This document shows, in pieces, positions 44,641 through 56,012 of a DNA stretch of 64,000 nucleotides. Under the pieces are notes generated by a model. It saw nothing but the letters and a program-made list of their open reading frames with translations. It searched no databases and was not told the origin of the DNA. The DNA is from Humulus lupulus (lineage: Eukaryota > Streptophyta > Magnoliopsida > Rosales > Cannabaceae): the NCBI RefSeq assembly GCF_963169125.1, contig NC_084793.1, forward strand, positions 134,828,297 through 134,892,296, written 5' to 3'. The stretch's first letter is position 1, and each line of letters opens with the position of its first letter. Made by a program: the position numbers and the translations under genes.

Positions 44641-47394
44641 CTTCTCTGTCATTTCCTTTTTGTTCTCAAATTGATGATGTTGGCTTGTGCTGTTATAATC
44701 TGGATTGGGATGGGAAAAAACCCTATTGATTCTACAGTGGTGGCTCGGGTATGCACTATGCACATATCGATACATTTTGTATTTTTCTTTCCTTGGTATT
44801 ATAATAGAATGCTGTCTAGATTTTCCTGACTATGAATTGATCTTAGTTTTTCTTTTTATTATGACATGAATACATATGAAATGGTTAATAATTACGCTAA
44901 ATCTCTTTTTCCTATGCTTCCAACATAGTTACATACCAGGCATTATAGCCAGTATAGCGGAAGGCTCAATCATTTTTATTGTTTCATTTTTTTATTTATA
45001 ATTGTATGCAAAAATTCCAATTTAGCTTCCAAAAGTAGCGAAAAAAAAATATAAATAGCCCCCTTTAATAAAACTATGGCTCCATGCCGGTCCAGTACTG
45101 TTTATGGTCCATGATTAAGTTATTGCTTTCTAAGGCTACTTAGGGATTTCTAGTTGCTTTCCCACATTTAAGGATTTTCCAATGGCTTATTTGTGGTACA
45201 ACATACACTGTAAACAGGAGATTACTTTTGCAAAGTGTTCAAATAAGATAATTGGCATGTCTAAGATGCTAAGTTAAAACTAACTTTTCTTATTTTGTGC
45301 TTTCTATGAGTTAAATGAACAACTGTTAGTGATAAATTGCTATAACCTTGATTGCAATATCTTCTGATAGAACAAAGAAGGTTATGATACTTTTACTTCT
45401 TCATGGATTAACATTATATTGGAGTTGTGACAATAATATTATTGATTTACGCAGGTATATGTAGAGGTTTTTGCAGGAGCAATGCTTTTATTAGCTGGAG
45501 CACTAGCTTGTTATGGTAAGCAATTTTCGTTCAAGTTTATCTGCTTTCAATTGTCAGAAGTTCTAGTTATCATCTGTTTTGTTCATTTTCTAGTAATTTT
45601 TGTTTCGGTGTAGGAACTAATTAGGTCATTGTTGGTTATTTTTGCTTGATGGGATGACCCAATACATAGTTTTTGTATTATGGTGTCAGAACTTATTACA
45701 CTTCACAAGATGCTATTGACTTATTTTTAGTTGAATGAAGTAATATAAAGGTTAATACTTAAAAGAATCGGAATTCCACTTGCTTCCATATTTACAAGAA
45801 TATGCAATTTAAGTATGATGTATTTCATTTACAATAAATAAAATAATAATTTCTGACAGCTATAAAACTATAAAATATGTCAAGCAAAAGTAAAGGATTT
45901 GCCCCAAATTAACAGGACCTCACATGTAATTTCAAATTCAACACTGATGCTTCCTTGATTTTCTCTATTACATTGAGGCGTTAATATTGACTCAGATTGT
46001 TTCAATTGATTCAGAAAGTTTGAGTTACCCATTTTTTCTCAGAAATTGATGGTTTTAATTCCTTCCAAAGAAATCCTAGAGAAAAAATAAAATCATGATC
46101 ATTAGAGTCTATTTTTAATGGATTTTGTTATTTGTATTTTTCATCATAAGGTCAAAGTGTTTATATATAATGAACTCTCAGGAGAAGTCACTATTTGGAC
46201 ACTTTTCCATATGTTTGATTTTTCAGAAATTGGAAAAGCACAGGTTGTTTTACACATGTTTTCTTTTACCATTAGTGCATGCTAATTATTCTGTTATGTG
46301 GTGCGGTGAATACTTTTTACGATCAAAACAAATTACTTGGGTCCTTTATTATTATTATTTAAGTTATAATTTTTTTTTTGTCTTTCTTTTTTTCAAGGAA
46401 TATTACTATGCCTGAAAATGAGCAAAGTCAGAACTGAAAGAGCTTCTTCAGAGCTTTGGAAGGTACTTTTTTCCAATTCATTCTTAATATGATATTACCT
46501 TCTTTCTTAGCTGCTTTGAGTTTTGCCATCTCTGATGCTAAACATTCTTTACTTTTCAACTTTATCCAGATATAAGATTGCTCAAAAGGTTTGTTTTTTG
46601 GCATATAAATTGAAAACCTTTTTATGAGCACTTTCCATGTTTTTTTTTCATGAAAGTTGTTAAGTTGTGCTGAATGAATGTAACTTTGGGTTTGCAGGTT
46701 GCGGGTTTAGTTGTTGTTTGTGTTATATGTTTCACCTCTAATGCTTTTGTGGCTTTGTTAACTGACATTCCTGTAAGTTCCTATCTATAGGGCATGTAAT
46801 GCCATTCATTTTTCATTCAAACATCTAACTCGGTCTAATAGATCTCTAGCAGTTCATTCTCGTAATTTTAAAAAAAAAATTTGCAGATGCTTTATCACTG
46901 GCATGACCAGGAAGTGAATGGTGGTTGCATTTCTCTTCTAATTGTGTATTATTTTGTAGGTAAGTAATGCTAACTAACCCTTCCAAATTTAGTTACTTTG
47001 TAGATTGCCAAGGTTCTATTGTTAGATCTCTCCTTAGCCCCCCTAATGATTACTTGGAGTTAAGCATTGATTAGCAGAGTTAGATGTAAATTTTCTTGTT
47101 GATAATAAATAATAGCTCTTACAGGTTGAACATGGTTAAAATATTGTTCTTCTCTCTAGTAAAATGCTCTTGGGAGAATTGGTAAATTGTCTGTTGATTT
47201 GTTTTATTCACTTTTGTGTGCTTCTAGGTTCATCAATCCCCTCAGCTTTTTTATTATGGGTAATGAGAGAAGCACCACCATTAATAACAGCTTATGTACA
47301 ACAAGAATCAGTTACATTAACTTTCGTAAGTGATAGTACAGCAGCAATACCAAATCCTCAGCACTGGACGACTGCGCCAAGTGTGAGAAATCAG
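44640..47394 (+). pseudogene. captured TOM1/THH1-like membrane protein gene segment, about six exons
   Basis: Exon-like pieces in order: near 44650-44755 (LKLMMLACAVIIWIGMGKNP), 45455-45515 (VYVEVFAGAMLLLAGALACY), up to 46462 (LKMSKVRTERASSELWK), 46699-46772 (VAGLVVVCVICFTSNAFVAL), 46887-46959 (MLYHWHDQEVNGGCISLLIV) and 47228-47394 (GSSIPSAFLLWVMREAPPL). Most are bounded by AG and GT sites. Together they form the C-terminal half of a multi-pass protein of the TOM1/THH1 type, a plant membrane family whose members are used by tobamoviruses as replication host factors. The N-terminal membrane segments are missing. It is the largest captured piece, about 2.75 kb with introns. The exon reading is good, the family call moderately sure. 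Confidence 0.72.
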
Positions 47395-47540
47395 GTCTGT
47401 ATTATTCTCCCTTCATATTCTTCATCTATGTCATGTATATAGACACTGATAAAGTCAAGTTTTTGGAGTTGTTTATGTATCAAAGTTGAAACTTTGTTAA
47501 TGATTTTATGAACCATCTTTGAAAAATAAAATTTCATCAG

Positions 47541-47951
47541 GGTGATAAAGTCAGAGTAGTACAGACTCTACTGTTTGTTGAAGGAATTAACACACTTCTT
47601 CAAACTCTCTTTGGAACCAGACTTCCTACTATTATTGGAGGGTCTTATGCATTCATGGTCCCTATTATATCTATCATTCATGATTCATCATTGGCTAGCA
47701 TTGAGGACCCTCATGTCGTAAGTGCAACCCTTCTATTCTTGAATAAGGCATTTCCTTTTCCTTGATATCACTAAAGCATTCTTTTATGGTATGACTTCTT
47801 TGCTATCTTTGTGTTGTAAGGAAGCTTACTTTTCTTGTACATTTTTCTAGAGATTTCTCAACACCATGAGAGCAGTCCAAGGTGCTTTGATAGTAGCATC
47901 AAGCATACAGATTATCCTAGGATACAGTCAAATTTGGGCCATCTGTTCCTG
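47541..47951 (+). pseudogene. captured nucleobase-ascorbate transporter (NAT) fragment, two exons
   Basis: Exon 47541-47717 (177 bp, exactly 59 codons) reads VVQTLLFVEGINTLLQTLFG, TRLPTIIGGSYAFMVPIISI and IHDSSLASIEDPHV. Exon 47851-47951 reads RFLNTMRAVQGALIVASSIQ and IILGYSQIWAICS. Donor gtaagt and acceptor tttctag lie at the junctions. This is the early transmembrane region of the NAT/NCS2 family of purine, uracil or ascorbate permeases. The signature substrate motif in the later half is absent. It is inactive as a transporter, but the frame is open within both exons. Confidence 0.9.
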
Positions 47952-47959
47952 GTAGGATT

Positions 47960-49319
47960 TATCAATCTTGGAATTAGAGGTAGTTGATTCAGGTATAATG
48001 CTGAAACCTAAAAACAACAGTATAATAGCTTGTGATTCTTGCTATTCAAATGGTTCTTTAGAGGGAATAAAAATTGGATGGTTCCTATTCCAAGGGGGGA
48101 AACAATGATTCCTTTGTTTTTAAGTGTCAAGTGCAGTACCAATCTTTCAAAATCCTGATATTTCTATGCAATTTATGGTATTGAACTTGGTTTGGTCACA
48201 TTTTTAGTCTTATTGAACCATTTTCTCTAGTTCAGACATGATATGGACTAGTCCTTTATGAATGCTGAATGGACATTTGACCATATGGTCCCCATGCATT
48301 TTTCTGTTGAAATATGTTTTACTGTACATTGGCTTTAAGGTCTGTTAACTATTTTTTGCACTTTGGAATTGGCACAAATGGGAATCTTCAATTTGTTGTG
48401 TTTTGATTATTTAAAAATTTGCCAAGAGTTTCTTTTCTTGATAGGCTTGTTTGATTTTTCTATAAATATTTTGGTTTACCTTGTTCTTTCTATTGATATT
48501 TTTTTTCTTTATGCTCTAGGCGGTGTGTTTTGCTTTAATGGGCATTGGCAGCTCATTTCATGCTCAAGAAACTGCTGTGAGTGGGTAATTGGAGAGTCGA
48601 GTGTGGTAAATACTGTTTTTTTCCTGTGTACTATGTTATGTTTGGGGTCATTTGGGACATGTTACTTTCTGATTCTTTTGAGATCTGCATGTAAAAGCCT
48701 CAACTTATCTGTTTGCAAACATTTGTTGAAAACATCAGGTTCTGGCCTTCGGGTACTATGTGACTTCAGGCCATCAACTACAGAGGTTAACATAACAATA
48801 AAGCTTTTACTTGTGTTGCTTTTCTCGACAGTGGAGTTTTGTTGTCTCAGTTCACGTTTTGGTGGCATGATAAACATGGAATCTGTCGAGGACGTGGCTA
48901 ATATTTCTAATGTGTCTGGGATTACTACCCATTCTTTGCAACTGTACAGTCATTGCTGACCACTGGACCATCTCCCTGCAACTGTACAGTCATTGCAACT
49001 GTTGTTTATTTCTTTGTGTTGAAAGTAGTAACTTTTAACTATGTTGAATATTTAAGACTCCTTGAATACTTAAAGAACATTTTGTTGTTGATGACAGTGT
49101 TGAATGTTTTAAACTAATTTGTGGATTGTTAATACAATGTTGAATGTTCTTACTTTTTGTTATTTGAAAATCAAGTTCATTTGATGATGCTAGTATATAT
49201 TAGAAAGCTAATTTTAATTATATAAAAAAATTAAAATATAATAGAATAAATTAGTATTATATAAATAAAATATATAATGAGAATTTAAACTTATCTAAAT
49301 ATTAAAATAATACAAAAAT
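47960..49319 (+). other. CACTA interior after the NAT fragment
   Basis: Largely intron-like. A weak candidate exon at 48526-48605 follows a T-rich acceptor (ctctag) but has no recognised family; its frame reads AVCFALMGIGSSFHAQETAV and then stops. The long plus-strand frame here (48363-48959) runs through intron-like sequence and is probably not a protein. Confidence 0.4.
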
Positions 49320-49748
49320 TGTGTTATAATATCTATTATAATAACAATTTTTATGCAAAGAATTGTGTTATGCAAACTTCATTATATAACACAAATAATG
49401 TGTTATACTAAAGTGTAGTATAACAGAAAAAATGTGTTATACTACACTTTAGTATAACACAAACAATGTGTTATACTAAAGTGTAGTATAACACAAATTT
49501 ATAAGTATTGAAATGTGTTATATAATCGACTATAAATAACATAATTAAACACTTATCTATATATTAAAATAACACAGAAAATGTGTTATCGTTGACAGTA
49601 TCATAACACATCTGTATAACAATGATAAAGTGTTATGTAAAGTACCCTAACCTACGATAACATAGTCGGTGTTAACACATCAGAAAGTGTTATGGTATGT
49701 TTTGATAACACATTTTCGGTGTTATTAAAAGCATTTTTTCTTGGAGTG
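49320..49748 (+). repeat. CACTA right subterminal repeat array
   Basis: About 19 copies of GTGTTAT or its complement ATAACAC lie in 430 bp. They include three 25-bp palindromic units at 49401, 49435 and 49469 (34-bp period). These are candidate transposase-binding repeats. Confidence 0.85.
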
Positions 49749-49917
49749 ACATACACTTTATTCAAGACCACATCAATAATATTGGATCTTCATGATAAAT
49801 GACGTGTATTATTAAATACAAATATGAGTGCAAAATATTAAATTTATTTAATTAACAGTAATCGTTCATACAAAAATACGCTTTAATGGCACAAATCCCA
49901 ACAATCTCTCACTTGCC

Positions 49918-50999
49918 CTAAAGAAGATGAGACATGTCGCGTAATCCTAAATCAAAGAAATGACTATCAAAACTCGTAGCAGGCAGTGTTTTTGTAAAGG
50001 GGTTAGCATGGTTGTTTGCTGATTCAATCTTCTGAACGATTACATCCCCTCTTTCTACTATCTCTCTTATGAGATGGTACTTACGCTCGAGATGTTTGAC
50101 TCTCTTATGGATTCTCTGTTCTCTTGAGTTGGCAATTGCTCTACTGTTGTCACAGTAGAGTACATATGGTTTATCCATGTCTGGAACAATTTCCAGATCA
50201 CCCAAAAATTTCCTAAGCCATACAACCTCTTTGCTGCTTCTCTTGCAGCAACATATTCTACTTCCATGGCGGAGTCAGCAATGTAAGCTTACTTCATACT
50301 CCTCCATATAATTGCTCCACCCCAAGCATGAAAACTAATCTAGGCGTAGATTTCCCAGAATCTTTTGGAAGTCAAAATCTGTATATCCGATTGGAATCAA
50401 ATTCTCTCTGGAATATACTAGCATATAGTCTCTCATTCTCCTAAGATACTTGAGAATTTTTTTGACTGCTACCCAGTGGTCGAATCATGGATTTGACTAG
50501 TACCTATTGGCTATACCCATAACATAGCAAATGTCAAGTATGGTACATAACATTGCATACATTAAGCTTCTTACTGTGGAGGCATAGGGTATCCGTCTCA
50601 TTTCCTCTTCCTCTTGGAGTGTCTTAGTACATTGGTTCTTGGAGAGGTGAACACCATGACGAGATGGGAGATTTCCCTTCTAGGAGTTCTACATTGCATA
50701 CTTCACAAGTATTTTATCTATATAAGATGCTTGAGACAATGCCAACAACTTTTTCTTGCGGTCACAAATTAATCGTATCCCAAGAACGTAGCTTGCCTCT
50801 CCCAAATCTTTCATTTGGAATTAGTTGGCTAGCAAAACTTTTACTCAGATAATTTATTCACATTATTCCCAATGAGTAATATATCATCTACATATAAAAC
50901 TAGAAACACCACTTTGTCCTTATCAATTTGCTTGTATACATAGGTCTCATCGACATTTTGATCAAAATCATAAGAATTAATAACTTGGCCAAATCTTAT
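49918..50999 (-). pseudogene. copia-K RT C-terminus and RNase H
   Basis: On the minus strand, pieces of RT (VVFLVLYVDDILLIGNNVNK near 50850-50910, KILKYLRRMRDYMLVY) and RNase H (MEVEYVAAREAAKRLYGL, YVLYCDNSRAIANS, ERKYHLIREIVERGDVIVQK, NPFTKTLPA) are found in several frames. The end at 49918 is followed by the polypurine tract and LTR. There are many stops and shifts. It continues beyond the solo LTR at 53748. Confidence 0.88.
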
Positions 51000-53747
51000 T
51001 GTAATTATCCAAATTTCCTAATAAGGCTTAGGGCCTTGATTAGGGGGCCAAGATGGAAAATCTTGGAGTTATATGATTATGTGATATTTATGTGTATCAT
51101 TATGTGATTATGTGAGTTATATTATAATATGACTAGATATGCATGTTTATGTGTAATAAATATGCATGTGGGCCCAAATCTATTCAATTGGAAAATTTTC
51201 ATATTTTGGCCATTTTGGGTATATTTGGCATATATGTGGTATGTGTGTGGTACTTCATTATTATTTGGTTATGCTTGGGTTACTCAGCATGAGGCGATCC
51301 TAGGAAGCAAGCTGGTGGGAAAGTCACAAAGGGATTCATACTTGACTCGGAGTGAGTCAAGGGGTATTATGGGTATTTAGCACATTACTGGGATATTGGG
51401 TAATGGGAATAAATATTTGATGATAAATTGGGAGTTAGTGAGATTAGGAGAGAATTATGAGAATTTTGACTATTTTACCCTGGGGGGCATTTTCGGGACC
51501 CCTGGCATTAGGATTTGCTTGAGGTTACTTAAGCTTGAAGTAACCTGTTAGAATTATAAAATAGAACATTCAGAACGTTCTCTCTCTCTCCTATTCCCTT
51601 TTTGACATCGATCGCATTTTCGAAGGAAACTTGATCTTTAGGACTTGGATTTAGGCAAGGATCGAGGCATAGCAATTCTAGGGAAGATTAGTATCTTTTT
51701 AGCTGGAGAATTTAGTTGGGAAACGACTTAATCAGAGGTAATCCAAGTTTTAAGTTTTGAGTTTTTGCGTTTTTAAGTTTGAATTGGATTTTATGTTTGG
51801 ATGATTTGAAGCTTGGATTTTAATGGTTTTGGTTAATTAGGATGTTTGGGAACTTTGATTTTGGGATTTGGAGATGTTTGGATAGGTTTTTGGACTGTTT
51901 TAAAATGAAGAAAATGAAGGTTTTTGGCTGGTTCGTGGTTGAGCCGCGACCCTGCTTTAGGGCACCGTGACCCAAGCTTGATGAAGAGGATGAGGTTGGC
52001 TGATGGGTAGGTAGGGCTGCGGCGCAAGGTTGGTGCGCTGCGGTGCAAGGTGCAGACAGAGAGGTGGTCTGGCTTCTATCTAGAGGCGGGACGCGACTCA
52101 GGGTTTGGGGGTCGCGGCGCTTAAGGGCAGTTTTGCCCAGATTTGGTTTTTAGTCGTGGGAACTTAACTCTAAGGGCCTGAGATCAATCCTACTACCCAG
52201 TTGAGTAGGATTCGACATCCTAGAGGCTTAGGTTGGGTTTGGAAGTATTTTTTTACTCATTTTTGATGAGGTTTTATATTATGGTTGTGACTAGGTTATC
52301 GCTAGGGGCTTGGAATCAAGATCGTGCTTAAGGATTGTTTATTGGTAACTTGTGCTTGGACCAAAGGTAAGAAAACTGCACCCAGTATGTGACATGTAGG
52401 GTTATTGATGAGGCATGTTGAGTACTCTATATATGGACATTGATTGCATTGAAAATGCATAGCAGCACATGTGATTAGGACATGACATGAATATTGAATA
52501 TGGAATTGATCAGAGCTTAAGTCTCTATAAATGTGCATCATAATTATGCTAGTGATTGATGAGTAAGCATGCAGAATGCCCTGTATTTGAATATTTGACA
52601 TATGATAAATGCCTAGTTGCATTGCTTACTTGTGAATGGTACTGACTTATTAGTCAGCAACGGCAATGGTGTCAGTATTGATTGTGAAACTATGACTTAT
52701 TAGTCAAGTTCGGCAGTGGTACTGGGCACTGGTAGTATGGTATTGGCTTATGAGTCAAGAACGGTATTAGCGTGTTTAACGTAAGCTGAAAAGATTAGAT
52801 CTAATCGACATAAGCATTATCAACATAAGCATGAAATTCTTGACCGACCCCAAGTTCGATGAAAACAAAAGCGCTTGTCTGGTCTAAACGCTAGTTACAT
52901 AGAGCCAGGGCCAAAAGGCTCAGGTGACTGTAACATCACATGGCTTAGGGTGCGAAGCCCAAGTTCGTGACTTATTAGTTACTTATCTGGTTCAAGTTCG
53001 TGACTTATTAGTTACTTATATGGTTCAAGTTCGTGACTTATTAGTTACTTATTTGGTTCAAGTTCGTGACTTATTAGTTACTTATCTGGTTCAAGTTTGC
53101 GACTTATTAGTTACTTATCTGGTTCAAGTTCGTGACTTATTAGTTACTTATCTGGTTTAAGTTCGTGACTCATTAGTCATCTATTCAAAGAACATATTCT
53201 CAGATTGACTTGATAGTCATCTATACAGGAGGGCAGGGTCCACAATCATTTATTTGGACTTGCTTACATGCATGAATAGGGCTATTATTGCTAGGCATGC
53301 TATTATGATTCAGTGACATGTTATCCTGTTCATGAGCATATTGAGTTTTCTTGTTGAGCCTCGGCTCACGGGTGCTATGTGGTGCAGGTAAAGGCAAAAG
53401 AAAGCTGGACCATCCTTGAGTTGGAGAGCTTAGGTGACAATGTGTACATATGCGGCTGCTCGACCACCACGACTAAGGGTTTAAAGAGGAACTAGGGTTA
53501 AACCTTATTTTGTCACTTAGGTTGGCTGGTTGTAAATGTTTTCTTGTAATTAACCTTTAAAATATATTTTGGGATCCCAAAGTATACAGCAAACGTTTTT
53601 GTGAAATGTTGTATCTTTAACAAATTTTTTTAACCCTAAACCGTTAATCACATTTAGCTACACAATTATGGCCAAATGACTTGGTTAGTGAGTTTAGCAC
53701 TGTTTAAAATGCACACCGTAACGGTCCCTGGGTAGTAGGGCATTACA
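51000..53747 (+). mobile_element. solo LTR, TGTAACG family (2748 bp)
   Basis: It runs from TGTAATTATCC to GGGCATTACA with a perfect target duplication CTTAT (50995-50999 and 53748-53752). The beginning (aataaggcttagggccttgattag) and the end block (cggctcacgggtgctatgtg, gggatccca) match the LTR at 6557-20524. It contains a 33-bp minisatellite and no element genes, so it is a solo LTR. It splits copia-K pol. Confidence 0.92.
52961..53191 (+). repeat. 33-bp tandem repeat, six units plus a partial
   Basis: Units start at 52961, 52994, 53027, 53060, 53093 and 53126, with a diverged partial from 53159. The unit contains aagttcgtgacttattagtt and acttatctggttc. Because 33 is a multiple of 3, one frame stays open and reads an 11-residue repeat (VRDLLVTYLVQ). 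I treat this as a by-product. Confidence 0.95.
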
Positions 53748-54119
53748 CTTATGTTCCATGATTTGGATGCTTGATTAAGTCCATAAATGGACCTTTGTTG
53801 TATGCAAACCTTTGTTCTTTGCCTTGTTCTATGAAACCCTTTGGTTGTACCATAAAGATACTTTCATCAATGTGGTCATTCATAAAAGCCATTTTGACAT
53901 CCATTTGCCAAATCTGATAGTCAAAATGATTGCCAATGGATAAGAAGATCCAGATGGATTTAAGCATGGCCATAGGAGAAAATGTTTCTTCATAATCCAC
54001 ACCTTCTTTCTGTGTGTAGCCTTTAGCAACTAGCCTCGCTTTGAAAGTCTCTTCTTTCCCATCAACTCCTCTCATTCTCTTGTATATCTATTTGCACCCA
54101 ATGGGTTTTATATCTTGAG
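53748..54119 (-). pseudogene. copia-K reverse transcriptase N-terminus
   Basis: On the minus strand, PPQDIKPIGCKWI, then MRGVDGKEETFKARLVAKGY, VDYEETFSPMAML, WQMDVKMAFMNDHIDESIFM and QPKGFIEQGKEQR are the N-terminal reverse transcriptase segments of a copia pol. The reading is cut at 53748 by the solo LTR, whose target duplication CTTAT sits on both sides, and upstream at 54125 by element L. Confidence 0.88.
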
Positions 54120-54124
54120 GTGGG

Positions 54125-55525
54125 TGATATTGATTTAATATGCACAATTATATGCAATCATCTCAAATAATATAGATAATAAATCCAAATCGTTCCCACA
54201 GAGACTATAAGAAATTACCAATAATTAATTCTTAATTTCTATTTGACTGCTAAAACTAGAATGATTATTAAACTAAATTGCAAAATTCAAATTAAACATA
54301 AACAATAATAAAGAATAATTCAATAATTAAAATCCTAGGGTATATTAATTTCATAAACTTTTCCACTTATCATTTTTACTTATCAGAACAATCAATTCTT
54401 CAATTTTTTATCCTAATAGCAGGTTAACAAAAACAATCTTAATTATTTTTCAAGGTAAAAAGATCTCAATCTATATGCAAACTTTCCACATATCTGTGAT
54501 AAATTTTAACATATAGCAAACAATAAATGTAGAAACCCTCAAATGATATAAATACTATCGTCCTATATGCAATTTATGTCTGTATGGCTATAGAATATTC
54601 AGTTCTCCCCTTTCGGATCTCGAATCAAAATCATTGAACATGTAAATATTGATCGGGTATTCACAAGCATTAAGAACAAACCATACAAATATAGGATAAA
54701 AGAAGAAGAAATTCATTGACTTTCATAGAAAATTAACAAGCATCCAAGTGACTACATTAAACCCTAGAACTAAGTGTTTAGTTCATATCAGACATGACAG
54801 ACAAAAAAAAATAATTATTCATACTCATAAAATTTAATAGTTTGAAGAAAAAAAATGAAATATGGAACTACAGAAAAATAATATCTAAGAGTCATAATTG
54901 CTCACAAATTCGTAATCAAAACATCTAACCTCTCTTTTTTAAAATCTAAATTCTGAACTTATATAAAAAAAAAACTAATCCCTCTTTGTTAGCAAGGCGG
55001 TCCAGGACTTGGCCTTTCTTAAGTCGCGGCCCGTGTCTTTTCTAAGGCATCTCAGCATTCGTTTGGGCCTTCAGGCATCGTGGCCCTCTTTAGCCAGGTC
55101 GCGGCTCACGTCTTCTAAGGCCTCCTGGAATTGTCTCGATTTCCTCCAACACCGCGACCCTCTTGACCAAGTCGCGACCTTTAAACTCTTAACAAATTAG
55201 GCAGCCTTTGACTTTGCTGAGTCGCAGCTTGCTTGACCAAGTCGAGACCCTAATTCCTCGTATGCTCAATTTTCACTTTTTAGCTCTTTTCTCCACCTCA
55301 AATCGTCTTGACTTCTCTCGGATGATAAGAACTAATGCCAAATGACTACAAACATCATTAAAATTGCCCATTTTTGTCCACAAACTCCGCTTCTTTCCAT
55401 TCCATCCCATGATTCATAGAAAAATCTAAAAACAAAACAAATGCGTAATATTGCACAAAACACACAAATAGACTCAAAACCACTATAAAAATACACTCTA
55501 AAATGACCCTAAAACGAACTTATCA
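54125..55525 (-). mobile_element. LTR of minus-strand element L (probably Ty3/gypsy)
   Basis: On its own strand the LTR begins TGATAAGTTCG (55525) and ends CAATATCA (54125), about 1.4 kb. It is preceded by AAGTTTGGGGAGTT, a polypurine tract seen with many plant gypsy elements whose coding end carries a CTCGAGGGCGAG stretch. The interior has a GC-rich part (55000-55260) with repeats of gtcgcggc. The LTR starts in the middle of copia-K RT sequence, so L was inserted into copia-K. Confidence 0.7.
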
Positions 55526-56012
55526 AACTCCCCAAACTTAATCTTTTCTCGCCCTCGAGCAAAAGACACAAACTCACAAAACATAGCTTAAACACAAAAC
55601 ATAGTTTTAACGTGAACCCAATGAACGAAATTTTTTTTATATGCCTCAAAGTCATGAATGTAGATCACAAAATTCTCATAAAATTACTAAACATGAATTA
55701 CAACCCAAATTTTCAGTTAAACTAATCCTCTAAAACACTTTAACCTATAAACATCAATGACAACCTACTCATTCCCAATAAATAATACACTCAACTCATT
55801 CATGCATATCAAATTCCCATCCAACAAACCAACTTTCCAATTATTCCATAAGCTCACTTACTTGCCATTCTCCACTAATATAAATCAAAATATGCTCATA
55901 AATCAATAGGACTTTGTAAGCTTATAATGTTAGGCTTAGGTATAGGTGGATAACAAGATAATTTTTTTAAGATAAAAAATACCATAAGCACATGAACAAT
56001 CTAATTACAACC
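55526..56012 (-). mobile_element. element L interior adjoining its 3' LTR
   Basis: It holds the polypurine tract (55526-55539) and AT-rich non-coding sequence next to it. No protein domain is present. It is cut at 56013 by the LTR of Tat-G. Confidence 0.55.

Larger units (their letters stand above)
40045..49748 (+). mobile_element. CACTA DNA transposon carrying captured host-gene fragments (Pack-CACTA)
   Basis: The left end is CACTACAACAAAA and the right end, read inward, is CACTCCAAGAAAA: 11 of 13 bases match. The 3-bp flanks ACA (40042-40044 and 49749-49751) are the target duplication expected for the superfamily. The right subterminal region is packed with GTGTTAT/ATAACAC motifs, as CACTA ends usually are. 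No transposase domain was found in the 9.7 kb, so it would depend on a helper element. The interior holds exon fragments of at least five unrelated plant genes, all on the plus strand with introns. Confidence 0.92.
38391..49903 (-). repeat. copia-K 3' LTR, split by the CACTA transposon
   Basis: The LTR itself is 38391-40044 plus 49752-49903, about 1.8 kb. On its own strand it starts TGTTGGGATTTGTGCCATTA and ends AAAACCAGCA. Just outside its start is a purine-rich GGGCAAGTGAGAGAT (polypurine tract, 49904-49918). A perfect 9-bp dyad CCACAGTCC/GGACTGTGG lies at 38866-38887. Confidence 0.85.
38391..54124 (-). mobile_element. Ty1/copia element copia-K, 3' half on the minus strand
   Basis: Reading right to left, the RT start (53748-54119), the rest of RT with RNase H (49918-50999), a polypurine tract and a 3' LTR (49903 down to 38391) are present. 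Three insertions interrupt it: the solo LTR at 51000-53747, the CACTA transposon at 40045-49748 within its LTR, and the LTR element L at 54125, beyond which its 5' half is outside the window. It sits in the gag of Tat-F. Confidence 0.87.

Noticed and set aside
40781..47951. Reading the CDPK, U-box, ABCB, TOM1-like or NAT matches as functional host genes
   Set aside because: Each is only a few exons long, essential domains are missing, and all lie between CACTA ends.
48363..48959. 198-codon plus-strand frame with hydrophobic segments
   Set aside because: It lies in T-rich intron-like DNA of the CACTA element; low-complexity composition can give such frames, and no family was recognised.
52924..53160. 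Open frame encoding an 11-residue repeat
   Set aside because: It is explained by a 33-bp minisatellite inside a solo LTR; no start context or homolog is known.
52961..53191. CRISPR-like array (regular repeats)
   Set aside because: The units are contiguous with no unique spacers, and the context is plant nuclear DNA.
55009..55200. Open frame in the GC-rich part of the element L LTR
   Set aside because: It lies within an LTR, follows the local repeat pattern, and has no homolog.
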